Of a stretch of 64,000 nt of DNA, positions 53,287 through 63,183 are shown in pieces. Both the position numbers and the translations under genes were made by a program. Source of the stretch: Hyphomicrobiales bacterium (lineage in GTDB: Bacteria; Pseudomonadota; Alphaproteobacteria; Rhizobiales; Xanthobacteraceae); contig JAFKKM010000010.1 of the NCBI GenBank assembly GCA_017305555.1, positions 1 to 64,000 on the forward strand. The letters run 5' to 3'. Under the pieces are notes generated by a model. That model had not been told where the DNA came from. It worked only from the letters and a program-made list of their open reading frames with translations, and did no database searches. The first letter of the stretch is position 1. The number at the start of each line of letters is the position of its first letter.

Positions 53287-53373
53287 GTGCTTCGCTCCCC
53301 GTATAACCATGCGGAGGGAGAGTGACCTGAAAATCGCGGCGGCGAAAGAGGGGAGCGGCAGCGTCATCCTCGG

Positions 53374-53499
53374 CGTCGTCCCCGCGCAGGCGGGGACCCA
53401 TTACCCCTAGCCTCGATGATGATTGCAAGCGCGAGCAACGAGCGCTTTTCACACCATTTCCGCTGCGGCGTATGGGTCCCCGCCTGCGCGGGGACGACG
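53374..53499 (+). repeat. Composite palindromic repeat, subfamily B (copy 2)
   Basis: Arms CGTCGTCCCCGCGCAGGCGG and CCGCCTGCGCGGGGACGACG bound an interior beginning ACCCATTACCCCTAGCCTCG and ending CGCTGCGGCGTATGGGTCC. Related in reverse orientation to 52213-52338. It lies between the alpha/beta hydrolase and gmhB genes. Confidence 0.85.
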
Positions 53500-53563
53500 G
53501 CTTTGGTGCTGGAAATTCGCCCATGAAACGAATTTCCTGTCAGGCTTCGAAGCGCGCCGAAAA

Positions 53564-54094
53564 TTATTCGCGTGGTCGCTCTAACGTGCGCAGCACGTCA
53601 TCGACGAATGCCGCGATATCGCCGCCTGCGAACAGAAAGCCCGGCAGCCCGGCGGCTTTGGCGGCTTCAAGATCGCTCGGTTTGTCGCCAATCACAAAGC
53701 TGCCCTGCGCGCGCACCGGCCACGCGCTCATCAGATCGCGCAACATGCCGGGCTTCGGCTTGCGGCAATCGCAATCGAAGGCGTAGTCCGCGACCGATCC
53801 TTCCGCGTGATGCGGGCAGAAACGAAAGTCGTCGATCCGCGCGCCGTCGCGCTGCAATTCGTCGCGCATCCAGTCGTGTAGAGTGCGGACGTCCTGCTCG
53901 CTGAACATCCCGCGCGCGACGCCGGACTGGTTGGTGATGACGAACACGAAGTAACCCGCCTCGTTGAGCGTGCGGATGGCGCTCACAACACCGGGTGTCC
54001 AGCGAATGCGGTCGCGGGTGCCGATATAGCCGTCATCAAAATTCAGCACGCCGTCGCGATCGAGGAACGCGGCGGGGCGCGACGCCGCGTTCAT
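53564..54094 (-). CDS. gmhB: D-glycero-D-manno-heptose-1,7-bisphosphate 7-phosphatase
   Basis: HAD-superfamily phosphatase of the ADP-heptose pathway. The 176-residue protein has the HAD motif 'AFLDRDGVLNFDDGY' with Asp12 and Asp14, 'VFVITNQSGVARG', the GmhB zinc loop 'FCPHHAEGSVADYAFDCDCR', and 'FVIGDKPSDLEAAKAAG'. Its ATG at 54094 overlaps the waaF stop by four bases. Histidinol-phosphatase homologues share the fold, but the context favours heptose. Confidence 0.92.
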   Translation of the reverse strand: MNAASRPAAFLDRDGVLNFDDGYIGTRDRIRWTPGVVSAIRTLNEAGYFVFVITNQSGVARGMFSEQDVRTLHDWMRDELQRDGARIDDFRFCPHHAEGSVADYAFDCDCRKPKPGMLRDLMSAWPVRAQGSFVIGDKPSDLEAAKAAGLPGFLFAGGDIAAFVDDVLRTLERPRE

Positions 54095-55164
54095 GATGTC
54101 GCCTGCGGCTGGCGCGCGTTGGCCAGCACGTCGCGCACGGCGTCCCACACGTCGGACACCGGAATGCTGCTGATGTAGGAGGCGTCGTCGCGCTTGGCGA
54201 TGGAGTGATACGGCATCTCGGTGCCGCGCAGGCTGGCCGGCTGCACGGCGGCGGCGAGCGGATTGAGCGGCGCCCAGTGCCACGGGCTGGTGGGCCCGAA
54301 GATGCCGATGGTCGGCGTGCCGGTGGCCGCCGCCACATGCATCAGGCCGGAGTCGTTCGATACCGCGAGATTGGCGGCAGCGATGGCGAGTATGCCCTGC
54401 CGTAGATCGGTACCGGTGAGGTCGCGGGCGCGGGGACCGGCGGCGGTGACAATGGCGCGCGCCGCCTCGGTTTCGCCGGGGCCGCCGACCACCCAGACCT
54501 GTAGTCCGTCCGCCGTCAGCGCCTTCGCCAGGTCCGCATAGCCGGGCCAGCGCTTGTGCGCGCCGACCGAGCCGGGGGCGAGCGCCACCGCCGGTTCGTG
54601 GCCGAAGCCGCCAGCCTGCCGCCATGAGGCGATGTCGGCGGCGGGCACCCGCAATTCCGGTTCCGGCCAATGCGCTGGCCGTGCCGTGCCGGGCGGCAGC
54701 GCCAGCATGGCGTTCTTGTCGATCAGCCGGGGCAAAGCGCGCTCGCCCCAGCGCCAGCGGTTAAGGAGGCCGAACCGGACTTCGCCGACGAAGCCGACCC
54801 GTTCCGGGATGCCGGCGAGCGCCGGGGCCAGCGCCGATTTCCAGGTGCGCGGCATGATCAGGGCGGTGCCGTAGCCCTCAGTGCGCAGCCTTTGGGCCAG
54901 CCGCCATTGGCGGTCGGGCGTCAGGCGCGAGCGCGGCAGGTCATGAACGATGGCCTTGCGGACGCCGGGCATGTAATCCACCAGCGGCGCGCAAAGCGGC
55001 GTGGTCAGGATGTCGATCGGCCGGTTGGGCCACCGTTGCCTCGCGACCCGGACCACGGTATGACCGCGCACGAAATCACCGATCCAGTTATACGGCACGA
55101 TCAGCAGCGGCCGGGTGTCCGCGGCGTCAACCGGGCCGAAAGATGGGTTGGAATCAACGTTCAT
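54091..55164 (-). CDS. waaF: LPS heptosyltransferase II (GT9)
   Basis: Transfers heptose to the inner core of lipopolysaccharide. The 357-residue protein shows GT9 features: 'LIVPYNWIGDFVRGHTVVRV', 'LIMPRTWKSALAPALAGI', 'VALAPGSVGAHKRWPGYADL' and the donor-binding 'LAVSNDSGLMHVAAATGTPT' with 'GIFGPTSPWHWAPL'. Acts at the cytoplasmic membrane face. Overlaps gmhB and is divergent from hldD, so the heptose genes share one control region. Heptosyltransferase I cannot be excluded. Confidence 0.92.
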   Translation of the reverse strand: MNVDSNPSFGPVDAADTRPLLIVPYNWIGDFVRGHTVVRVARQRWPNRPIDILTTPLCAPLVDYMPGVRKAIVHDLPRSRLTPDRQWRLAQRLRTEGYGTALIMPRTWKSALAPALAGIPERVGFVGEVRFGLLNRWRWGERALPRLIDKNAMLALPPGTARPAHWPEPELRVPAADIASWRQAGGFGHEPAVALAPGSVGAHKRWPGYADLAKALTADGLQVWVVGGPGETEAARAIVTAAGPRARDLTGTDLRQGILAIAAANLAVSNDSGLMHVAAATGTPTIGIFGPTSPWHWAPLNPLAAAVQPASLRGTEMPYHSIAKRDDASYISSIPVSDVWDAVRDVLANARQPQATS

Positions 55165-55295
55165 AGCTTGATCTGGTGCGACCGAAGGTCTTGGTCGGGG
55201 AGGTAGTGGTTAGCCGCTCCCCGCCATCAGGTAAAGCGCTCCGGCGGCCGCTCAACCTTGAAGGTCCGGCCGGTCCGCGTCAGCGAGGGGAACAC

Positions 55296-56276
55296 ATGCT
55301 GCTGGTGACCGGAGGCGCCGGATTTATCGGATCGAACCTGGTCGCGGCGCTCAACGAGGCCGGGCGCACAGACGTCGTGGTCTGCGACTGGCTCGGCCAC
55401 GATGGCAAATGGCGCAACCTCGCCAAGCGACAGCTCGCCGATATCGTTCCCCCGGAACAACTGATGGCGTGGCTGGACGGGCGCAAGCTCGATGCCGTGT
55501 TTCATCTCGGTGCGATTTCGGAAACCACCGCGACCGACGGCGATCTGGTGATCGAGACCAACTTCCGCCTGTCCACGCGGCTGCTCGACTGGTGCACCGC
55601 CAATCCGACGCCGTTCATCTATGCATCCTCCGCCGCGACCTATGGCGACGGCGAACAGGGGTTTGTCGACGATCCCTCGCTCGCGGCGCTTCGGCAGTTG
55701 CGGCCGATGAATCTCTACGGCTGGAGCAAGTATCAGTTCGATCTCACGGTGGCCGAGCGCGTGGCGCGCGGCGACAGGCTGCCGCCGCAATGGGCCGGGC
55801 TGAAGTTCTTTAACGTGTTCGGCCCGAACGAGTACCACAAGGGCGCGATGATGAGCGTGCTGGCGAAGAAGTTCGCTGACATCAAAGCGGGGCGCGCCAT
55901 CCAGTTGTTCAAGTCGCATCGCGACGGCGTCGCGGACGGCGATCAGCGCCGCGACTTCATCTATGTCGACGACGTGGTGCGGGTGATGATGTGGCTGTTC
56001 GCCTCGCCAAAAGTTAGCGGCCTGTTCAACGTCGGCACCGGCCACGCGCGCAGTTTTCGCGAGTTGATGCTGGCAGCGTATTCCGCGCTCGGCGTCAAGC
56101 CGAACATCGACTACGTCGACATGCCGGAGAGCATTCGCGACAGCTATCAGTATTTCACCGAAGGCGACGTGACGCGGCTGTGCCAGGCCGGCTACAACGG
56201 CGGCTTCACCAAACTGGAGGATGCGGTCGGCACTTACGTCAAGGATTTCCTTGATCGCACCGATCCCTTCCGCTGA
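55296..56276 (+). CDS. hldD: ADP-glyceromanno-heptose 6-epimerase
   Basis: Converts ADP-D,D-heptose to ADP-L,D-heptose. The 326-residue extended SDR has '[20 protein letters not shown]', '[17 protein letters not shown]', the YxxxK pair in '[13 protein letters not shown]' and '[17 protein letters not shown]', all diagnostic for HldD. Start ATG 55296 has GAGGGGA upstream; the ORF further back is not conserved. hldE starts 16 bases after the stop. Confidence 0.95.
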   Translation: MLLVTGGAGFIGSNLVAALNEAGRTDVVVCDWLGHDGKWRNLAKRQLADIVPPEQLMAWLDGRKLDAVFHLGAISETTATDGDLVIETNFRLSTRLLDWCTANPTPFIYASSAATYGDGEQGFVDDPSLAALRQLRPMNLYGWSKYQFDLTVAERVARGDRLPPQWAGLKFFNVFGPNEYHKGAMMSVLAKKFADIKAGRAIQLFKSHRDGVADGDQRRDFIYVDDVVRVMMWLFASPKVSGLFNVGTGHARSFRELMLAAYSALGVKPNIDYVDMPESIRDSYQYFTEGDVTRLCQAGYNGGFTKLEDAVGTYVKDFLDRTDPFR

Positions 56277-56292
56277 GCGACGACGGTCACCG

Positions 56293-57765
56293 ATGCTCGA
56301 TTTTGAAACGCTGTCGCAGACACTGGCCGGAAAGACGGTGCTGTGCATCGGCGACATCATGCGCGACGAATTCGTCTATGGCGAAGTGTCGCGCATCTCG
56401 CCGGAAGCGCCGGCGCCGGTGATTGCTGTCCAGCGCAGCGAGAGCAATGTCGGCGGCGCCGGCAATGTTGCGCGCAACATCGCGGCGCTCGGCGCGCGCT
56501 GCATCTTCGTCGGCCTTGTCGGCGATGACGACGCCGGGCGTGCGCTGCAATCCGCGTTGGCGGAGGAAGCGCGGATCGAACCGGTGCTGATCGTCGACCC
56601 CTCGCGCCCGACCACGCGCAAGGTCCGCTTCGTTTCCGAACATTTTTCGACGCACATGCTGCGCGCTGATTGGGAGCACGCCAAGCCCGCCGCGCCGGAG
56701 ATCGAACAACGCCTGTGCGAGGCCGTTACGCCGCTGCTCGCGCGCGCCGATATCGTACTGCTGTCGGACTACGCCAAAGGCGTGCTGACGCCGCGCGTCA
56801 TCCGCACCGTGATCGATGCTGCCCGCGCGCGCGGCGTTCGCGTCATCGTCGATCCGAAGAGCCTGCATTTCGAACTCTATCGCGGCGCGACCTTGTTGAC
56901 GCCGAACCGCAAGGAATTTTCCGAAGCGACGCGCAGCCGCGCTGAGACCACGGCAGAGATTGCCGCGTCGGCGCAGGAGGTCTTGCACCTCGCCGAATGC
57001 GACGCGCTGCTGGTGACGCAGAGCGAGCGCGGCATGACTTTGGTGCCGCGCGGCGCTGAGGCGATCCATGTGCCGGCGCATCAGGTCAAGGTGCGCGACG
57101 TCTCCGGCGCGGGCGATACCGTGGCGGCGGTGATCGCGGTGCTGCTGGCGTCGGGTGCAGACTGGGAAGTGGCGTTGCGCGCCGCCAATGCCGGTGCGGC
57201 GGTGGCCGTCGGCAAGCAGGGCACCGCGACGGTGACGCTCGACGAACTGCGCCGCAAGTTGTTGCCGGAAGCTTCGCTCGCTGCCGAGGAAAAGATCGTC
57301 GCGAGCCTCGAGTCTCTCGATTCCCGCGTGCGCGCGTGGCGCGAGGAGGGGCTGCGTGTCGGCTTCACCAACGGCTGCTTCGATATTCTTCATCCCGGCC
57401 ATGTCCGGGTGATCACCGAAGCACGGGCAACATGCGATCGTCTCATCGTCGGCCTCAACAGCGATGCCTCGGTGCGGCGGTTGAAAGGCCCGGATCGCCC
57501 GGTGCAGAACGAGCGCGCGCGCGCCGAGGTGCTGGCGGCGCTGGAAGCGGTCGATCTGGTGGCGATCTTCGAGGAGGATACGCCGCTCAACCTGATCGCA
57601 CGTATCAAGCCGATGGTGCTGGTGAAGGGGGGCGACTACACCCGCGAACAAGTCGTCGGCCATGAACTGGTGACGGCGCAGGGCGGCGAGGTGGTGCTGG
57701 TCAACATTCTGCCGGGTTTCAGCACGACATCGCTGGTGGCCCGCGCCCGCCAAGGCGGTGGATAG
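56293..57765 (+). CDS. hldE: Bifunctional heptose-7-phosphate kinase / heptose-1-phosphate adenylyltransferase
   Basis: Supplies two steps of ADP-heptose synthesis. The N-terminal ribokinase-like domain (~1-320) has '[20 protein letters not shown]', '[17 protein letters not shown]' and the catalytic GAGDT ('[18 protein letters not shown]'). The C-terminal nucleotidyltransferase domain (~350-490) has '[18 protein letters not shown]'. The 490-residue length is normal. Co-directional with hldD. No gmhA (isomerase) gene is in the window. Confidence 0.95.
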   Translation: MLDFETLSQTLAGKTVLCIGDIMRDEFVYGEVSRISPEAPAPVIAVQRSESNVGGAGNVARNIAALGARCIFVGLVGDDDAGRALQSALAEEARIEPVLIVDPSRPTTRKVRFVSEHFSTHMLRADWEHAKPAAPEIEQRLCEAVTPLLARADIVLLSDYAKGVLTPRVIRTVIDAARARGVRVIVDPKSLHFELYRGATLLTPNRKEFSEATRSRAETTAEIAASAQEVLHLAECDALLVTQSERGMTLVPRGAEAIHVPAHQVKVRDVSGAGDTVAAVIAVLLASGADWEVALRAANAGAAVAVGKQGTATVTLDELRRKLLPEASLAAEEKIVASLESLDSRVRAWREEGLRVGFTNGCFDILHPGHVRVITEARATCDRLIVGLNSDASVRRLKGPDRPVQNERARAEVLAALEAVDLVAIFEEDTPLNLIARIKPMVLVKGGDYTREQVVGHELVTAQGGEVVLVNILPGFSTTSLVARARQGGG

Positions 57766-57941
57766 CGGGGACGCCGCGACGCATGGGATGATTCCATTTG
57801 TCGCGACGTGTGTAATCGTTTGAATCAAAACGTGTTTACCGCGGTAATTCTGCGGTTCCCGCAATCCGCGGCCGCATGATACGAACACGATGACGCGACG
57901 TTTCGTGAGTCGCAAACAATCGGATTTTGAGGTTATCGAGC

Positions 57942-58952
57942 ATGAGTTTTGTGGAACCGGCTTCGCCCGCGACGGCGAACAGTGATGGCACGCTGCGCGT
58001 CGGCGTGATCGGTGCGGGTGTCATGGGCACCAATCACGGCCGCGTTCTCGCAGGACTGCCGAATGTTGCTTTGGTCGGCATCGTCGATCCGCTCGACGAG
58101 CATCGCAAACGCGCTGACGACCTGATCGGATGTCCGGTGTTTGCCGATCTCGACAGCCTGCTCGCTGCCGGCGTTGATGCCGTGACCATCGCTGCCCCCA
58201 CGCATCTGCATCACGAGATATCGCTCGCCTGCATCGCGCGTGGCGTTCATGTGCTGGTGGAAAAGCCGATTGCCTCGACCGTCGAGGAAGGCCGCGCCAT
58301 CGTCGCTGCCGCGCGCCGCGCCAACGTCACGCTGATGGTCGGACATGTCGAGCGTTTCAATCCGGCGGTCGCCGCCGTCAAGAAGGCGATCGAGGGCGAA
58401 GATATTCTCTCCATCGCGATCACCCGTGTCGGTCCGTTCCCGCCGCGCATGTCCAATGTCGGCGTGGTAATCGATCTCGCCGTGCACGATATCGATCTGA
58501 TCCGCTGGTTCACTGAATCCGACATCGTCGACGTGCAGCCGCAGTTGTCGAGCGCCGTCGCGGAACGCGAGGATATCGCGCTCCTGCAATTCCGCACCGC
58601 CTCCGGCGTGTTGGCGCACATCAACACCAACTGGCTGACGCCGTTCAAGGCGCGCAACGTCACCGTCGCGACCCGGCACAAATACGTGCAGGGCGATCTG
58701 TTGACGCGGCAGGTCACCGAGTGCTTCGGCTTCCAGCCGGACGGCAGCTATTCGATGCGGCATCTGCCGGTCGGGCATGACGAGCCGTTGCGCGCCGAAC
58801 TGATTTCCTTCGTCGACGCGGTGCGCAGCGGTAAGGCGCCGGCCGTCTCCGGCGAGCAGGGCGTCGCGAGCCTTGAGATCGCCACGCAGTGTCTGGCGAC
58901 GCCGACCAATTCGGCCCACGCCGTGAAAGGCGCGCGCCGCGTCGCCGGCTAG
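57942..58952 (+). CDS. Gfo/Idh/MocA family oxidoreductase
   Basis: A 336-residue NAD(P)-dependent sugar-type dehydrogenase. The Rossmann motif is 'VGVIGAGVMGTNHGRVL', 'HVLVEKPIASTVEEGRAI' holds the conserved EKP Lys, and 'LAVHDIDLIRWFTES' gives the catalytic-type His. Related proteins act on nucleotide sugars or inositols. Placement between hldE and murJ suggests cell-surface sugar metabolism, by inference only. Start ATG 57942 has GAGG about 8 bases upstream. Confidence 0.9.
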   Translation: MSFVEPASPATANSDGTLRVGVIGAGVMGTNHGRVLAGLPNVALVGIVDPLDEHRKRADDLIGCPVFADLDSLLAAGVDAVTIAAPTHLHHEISLACIARGVHVLVEKPIASTVEEGRAIVAAARRANVTLMVGHVERFNPAVAAVKKAIEGEDILSIAITRVGPFPPRMSNVGVVIDLAVHDIDLIRWFTESDIVDVQPQLSSAVAEREDIALLQFRTASGVLAHINTNWLTPFKARNVTVATRHKYVQGDLLTRQVTECFGFQPDGSYSMRHLPVGHDEPLRAELISFVDAVRSGKAPAVSGEQGVASLEIATQCLATPTNSAHAVKGARRVAG

Positions 58953-58989
58953 AGCCATTTTCGTTCCGATAGAATCGAAACGGGGCTCT
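58951..58989 (+). terminator. Hairpin overlapping the end of the oxidoreductase gene
   Basis: AGAGCC and GGCTCT form the base of an imperfect stem with CGTTCCGAT/ATCGAAACG inside. No T-run follows. It may stop or stabilise the transcript, or be part of the adjacent interspersed repeat. Confidence 0.45.
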
Positions 58990-58998
58990 CGCTTCTTG

Positions 58999-59049
58999 TT
59001 TTGACGCGTTTTCTTTGCGCGAACCGGTATCCACTTCGCTCGAAAACGC
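58999..59049. repeat. Interspersed repeat, GACGCG...GCGAACCGG type (copy 2)
   Basis: TTTTGACGCGTTTTCTTTGC followed by GCGAACCGGTATCCACTTCG and CTCGAAAACGC. Related to 46208-46258. The arms GCGTTTTC / GAAAACGC make it palindromic. Confidence 0.7.
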
Positions 59050-59136
59050 GCTGACGCCGATATTTCCGTGTGTGCGAGGCCGCCTCGGTCTGACATAGCC
59101 GTTTTGCCCCGTCGCGCGATGCTGTAGAAGCGGCTG

Positions 59137-60666
59137 ATGCTCAGGCGAATCTTCACCGTCGGCGGCTTTACCCTGTTGTCGCGCGTCACCGGTTTCGCGC
59201 GCGACATCATGCTCGCCGCCATTCTCGGTGCGGGGCCGATGGCCGACGCCTTTTTCGTGGCGCTGCGGCTTCCCAACCACTTCCGCGCGATCTTCGCGGA
59301 GGGCGCTTTCAACGCCGCATTCGTCCCGGCCTATGCGCATGTCAGCGGCAACGGCGGCCCCTCCGCCGCGCACCTGTTCGCCAACCGCATCTTCACGCTG
59401 CTGCTGGCCTCGCAGATACTTCTGCTCGCGGTCGCATGGCTGTTCATGCCGCAGGTGATCGCGCTGCTGGCGCCGGGCTTCGTGCACGATCCGGTGCGCG
59501 GCGAACTCGCGATTTCGCTGACGCGGATCACGTTTCCCTATCTGCTGCTGATCACGCTGGTGACGCTGTACGGCGGCATGCTGAACGTCGCGCAGCGCTT
59601 CGCCAGCGCCGCAGCCGCGCCGATTTTCCTCAACCTGTCGATGATAGCGACTCTGGCGCTCGCCGCGTTCTTCCCCGATGCTGGATATGCCGCCGCATGG
59701 GGCGTATTGATCTCCGGCTTCCTGCAATATTTTCTGCTCGCTGCCGATGCCGCGCGGCAGGGGCTGTTGCCGCGCCTGACGCGGCCGACGCTCGACGCCG
59801 ATGTGCGCGGCTTCTTTCGCGCGCTCGGTCCGGCAACCATCGGCTCGATGGGCACCCAACTGGCGATGTTTGCCGATACCATCATCGCGACGTTTCTCGC
59901 CGCCGGCGCGTTGTCGGCGCTGTATTATGCCGATCGCCTCAATCAGCTGCCGATCGGCGTCATTGGCATCGCCATTGGCACGGTCTTGTTGCCGGAGATG
60001 TCGCGGCGGCTGACCGCGGGCGATCATGACGGTGCGACGGCGGCGCAACGCCGTGCTTTCGAATTCACGTTGTTGTTCGCCGTGCCGTTCGTCGCGGCGT
60101 TCCTCACGGTGCCCGATATCATCATGCGGGCGATGTTCGCGCGCGGCGCATTTTCCGCAGCCGATGCCGCCGCCGCCGGCGCGACCCTCGCCGCCTATGC
60201 GGTGGGATTGCTGCCGTTCGTTCTGATCCGCAGCGCGGTCGCGACGTTTTATGCGCGCAAAGACACCGCAACACCTGTGAAAGCTTCGCTGACCGGAATT
60301 GCCGTCAATCTTCTGCTCAAGGTGGCGTTGATGGGGTCGCTGGCGCAGGTCGGCCTTGCGCTGGCGACTGCTATCGGCGCCTGGGTCAATTTACTGCTGG
60401 TGCTCGGCTTCGCGATTCGGGCCGGTTACCTCGAATTCGACCGCCGTTTCGGCCTGTCGCTGCTGAAGTTCGTGGTCGCGGGAATTGTGCTCGCCGTCGC
60501 ATTTTGGCTGACGGTGCGTGTGGCGGGCGGATATCTTGCGCAATTGAGCGCATTTCGCGACGAAACCATGCTCCTCCTCCTGATGGTCACAGGAGTCATC
60601 GTCTATGGTGTTGTGGTATTGGCGCTATTTGGTCGCAGCGGATTGCGTGCCTTGATCCGATCCTGA
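59137..60666 (+). CDS. murJ: Lipid II flippase
   Basis: MOP-superfamily membrane protein that exports lipid II for peptidoglycan synthesis. The 509-residue protein has about 14 membrane helices. It begins MLRRIFTVGGFTLLSRVTGFARD, the MurJ hallmark, with 'FFVALRLPNHFRAIFAEGAFNAAFVPAYA' carrying the charged cavity residues split over the text. ATG 59137 lies 6 bases after CGGCTG with no strong ribosome site. Confidence 0.95.
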   Translation: MLRRIFTVGGFTLLSRVTGFARDIMLAAILGAGPMADAFFVALRLPNHFRAIFAEGAFNAAFVPAYAHVSGNGGPSAAHLFANRIFTLLLASQILLLAVAWLFMPQVIALLAPGFVHDPVRGELAISLTRITFPYLLLITLVTLYGGMLNVAQRFASAAAAPIFLNLSMIATLALAAFFPDAGYAAAWGVLISGFLQYFLLAADAARQGLLPRLTRPTLDADVRGFFRALGPATIGSMGTQLAMFADTIIATFLAAGALSALYYADRLNQLPIGVIGIAIGTVLLPEMSRRLTAGDHDGATAAQRRAFEFTLLFAVPFVAAFLTVPDIIMRAMFARGAFSAADAAAAGATLAAYAVGLLPFVLIRSAVATFYARKDTATPVKASLTGIAVNLLLKVALMGSLAQVGLALATAIGAWVNLLLVLGFAIRAGYLEFDRRFGLSLLKFVVAGIVLAVAFWLTVRVAGGYLAQLSAFRDETMLLLLMVTGVIVYGVVVLALFGRSGLRALIRS

Positions 60667-60733
60667 CGCGAATTTGAAGTTGCCAGCGCGGCCCTGCAAT
60701 GTAGATTCAATCCAAATTGCAATGGGAGCAACC

Positions 60734-63058
60734 ATGGCTCAGATCAACACGGCCCCAGTGAAGTTTGGCGTTGGACAGAGCGCGCGCCGCAAGGAAGACG
60801 ATGCGCTGGTGCGCGGCCGCGGCCGCTACACCGACGACCATGCACCGGCCCCGGCGATGCACGCGCTGATGCTGCGCTCGCCTCATGCCCATGCCAAATT
60901 CAAGATCGATGCCACGCAGGCACGCGCGCTGCCCGGCGTTGCGCTGATCCTGACTGCCGATGACACCAAGGATCTCGGCGGCCTGCCGTGCCTGTTCAAT
61001 CTGCCGGACGATCCGTTCACCGCGCCGCCTTATCCGATCCTCGCGCAGGGCGAAGTGCGCCATGTCGGCGATGCCATCGCCTTTGTGGTGGCGGATACAC
61101 TTGCACACGCGCGTGACGCGATCGAAGCGGTTGCGGTTGAATGGACGCCGCTGCCTGCGGTGGTCGGCGCTGCCAACGCGGTGAAGAAGGGCGCGCCGGC
61201 AGTGTGGTCGCAGTTTCCCGACAACGTGCTGTTCGATGTCGGCATCGGCGACAAGGCGGCGGCGGAAGCGGCTTTCGCAAACGCCGATGCGGTGGCGGAG
61301 ATTTCCATCGTCAATCCGCGCATCGTCACCAATTACATGGAGACGCGCGCGGCGGTGTGCGAATACGACGCCAAGCGCGATCACCTGACCTTGACCATCG
61401 GCAGCCAGGGCAGCCATCGCCTGCGCGATATCCTGTGCCAGAACATCCTGCATATGCCGGTCGAGAACATGCGGGTGATCTGCCCGGATGTCGGCGGCGG
61501 ATTCGGCACGAAGTTGTTCCCGTATCGCGAATACGCGCTGATCGCAGTTGCTTCGCGCAAGCTGAAAAAGAGCGTGCGCTGGACCGCCGAACGGGCCGAT
61601 CACTTCATGGGCGACTCGCAGGGCCGCGACAACGTCACCACCGCGCGCATGGCGCTGCGCAAGGACGGCAAGTTTCTCGGCATGGACGTCGATCTGATCG
61701 GTGACATGGGCGGTTATCTGTCGACCTTCGGTCCGTACATTCCGCATGGCGGCGCCGGGATGCTGCCAGGGCTCTACGACATTCAGGCTTTCCATTGTCG
61801 CATCCGCACTGTGTTCACCAACACCGTGCCGGTCGATGCCTATCGCGGTGCCGGGCGGCCGGAAGCCGCTTATGTCGTCGAACGCCTGGTCGATGCGGCT
61901 GCGCGGAAACTGGGCATGACGCCGGACGCGATCCGCCTCAAGAACTTCATCGCGCCGCGCGCGCTGCCTTACACCACCGCGACCGGCAAGGTCTACGACT
62001 CCGGCGATTTCGCCGCGCACATGAAGCGCGCGATGGAGATTGGCGACTGGAAGGGCTTTTCCAGGCGGGCCAAGGCAGCAAAGAAGCAGGGCTTGGTGCG
62101 CGGCATCGGGCTCGCGAGTTATGTCGAGGTCTGTGGCACGATGGGCGAGGAAACCGCCAACGTGCAGCTCGATCCCAACGGCGACGTCACGGTGCGGATC
62201 GGTTCGCAATCGAGCGGGCAGGGCCACCAGACCGCTTACGCGCAGCTCGTCAGCGAGCAGTTCGGCCTGCCGCTGGAGCGCATTCATGTCATCCAGGGCG
62301 ACACCGATCAGGTCGCGACCGGGCTCGGCACCGGCGGCTCGAGTGCGATTCCTTCCGGCGGCGTCAGCGTCGAGCGCGCAACGCGCGGCCTCGGCGCCAA
62401 ACTGAAGGAGATCGCCGCCGAAGCGCTGGAAGCCGGCGCAACCGACCTTGAGATCGACGCCGGCGTCATCCGCGTCGCCGGCACCGACCGCACGATCTCG
62501 TTCGCCGATCTGGCGAAACGGCCCGGCGCCGAGCCGGCGAAGATGAATGCCAGCGAGAAGTTCAGCAGCGCCGACGGCACCTTCCCCAACGGCACGCATC
62601 TGGTGGAGGTCGAGATCGATCCGTCTACCGGCGTGACGCGGCTGGTCAATTATGTCGTGGTCGATGATTTCGGCGCAACGCTCAATCCGCTGCTGTTGGC
62701 GGGCCAGGTTCATGGCGGCACCATGCAGGGTATCGGTCAGGCGCTGATGGAGCGCGCGGTCTATGACGCCGACGACGGCCAGCTCGTCACCGGCACCTTT
62801 ATGGATTATGCGATGCCACGCGCCAGCGACGGTACGCCAATCACCTTCGAGACCCACAACGTGCCGTGCGTCACCAATCCGCTCGGCGTCAAGGGCGCGG
62901 GCGAGGCGGGGGCCATCGGCTCGTGCCCGGCGGTGGTCAACGCCATCGTTGACGCCCTGTGGCGCGAATACGGCGTCGATCATATCGACATGCCGGCGAC
63001 GCCGGAGCGTGTTTGGGTCGCCATCCGTGAAGGACAGCGCCGCGAGGCCGCGGAATAG
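60734..63058 (+). CDS. Molybdenum hydroxylase large subunit (xanthine dehydrogenase / CoxL family)
   Basis: Molybdopterin-binding catalytic subunit of 774 residues. It begins with 'FGVGQSARRKEDDALVRGRG', has 'VGGGFGTKLFPYREYALIAV', the substrate-pocket 'VDAYRGAGRPEAAYVVERLV' (about residue 370) and the catalytic Glu724 in 'VKGAGEAGAIGSCPAVVNAI'. AYRGAGR marks the form II / CoxL-like group rather than true CO dehydrogenase (AYRCSFR). No FAD or 2Fe-2S subunit genes flank it. ATG 60734 is favoured by GGGAG upstream; 60722 is possible. Confidence 0.9.
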   Translation: MAQINTAPVKFGVGQSARRKEDDALVRGRGRYTDDHAPAPAMHALMLRSPHAHAKFKIDATQARALPGVALILTADDTKDLGGLPCLFNLPDDPFTAPPYPILAQGEVRHVGDAIAFVVADTLAHARDAIEAVAVEWTPLPAVVGAANAVKKGAPAVWSQFPDNVLFDVGIGDKAAAEAAFANADAVAEISIVNPRIVTNYMETRAAVCEYDAKRDHLTLTIGSQGSHRLRDILCQNILHMPVENMRVICPDVGGGFGTKLFPYREYALIAVASRKLKKSVRWTAERADHFMGDSQGRDNVTTARMALRKDGKFLGMDVDLIGDMGGYLSTFGPYIPHGGAGMLPGLYDIQAFHCRIRTVFTNTVPVDAYRGAGRPEAAYVVERLVDAAARKLGMTPDAIRLKNFIAPRALPYTTATGKVYDSGDFAAHMKRAMEIGDWKGFSRRAKAAKKQGLVRGIGLASYVEVCGTMGEETANVQLDPNGDVTVRIGSQSSGQGHQTAYAQLVSEQFGLPLERIHVIQGDTDQVATGLGTGGSSAIPSGGVSVERATRGLGAKLKEIAAEALEAGATDLEIDAGVIRVAGTDRTISFADLAKRPGAEPAKMNASEKFSSADGTFPNGTHLVEVEIDPSTGVTRLVNYVVVDDFGATLNPLLLAGQVHGGTMQGIGQALMERAVYDADDGQLVTGTFMDYAMPRASDGTPITFETHNVPCVTNPLGVKGAGEAGAIGSCPAVVNAIVDALWREYGVDHIDMPATPERVWVAIREGQRREAAE

Positions 63059-63183
63059 ATCGGCCATCGCGGGGTTGTTCACTACGTCCGGTCGCCGGTC
63101 GGCGCATCTTTCGGATCCACCACATTGTCGTCGGAAACTGGCCGCCGCTGTCACGGCGGTCGAGCCAAGGAGAAGATGAGCCC

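Noticed and set aside
60707-63154. 815-codon open frame on the minus strand opposite the molybdenum hydroxylase
   Set aside because: It mirrors a well-supported gene and has His/Arg-rich sequence with no domain, as expected from the complement of GC-rich coding DNA.
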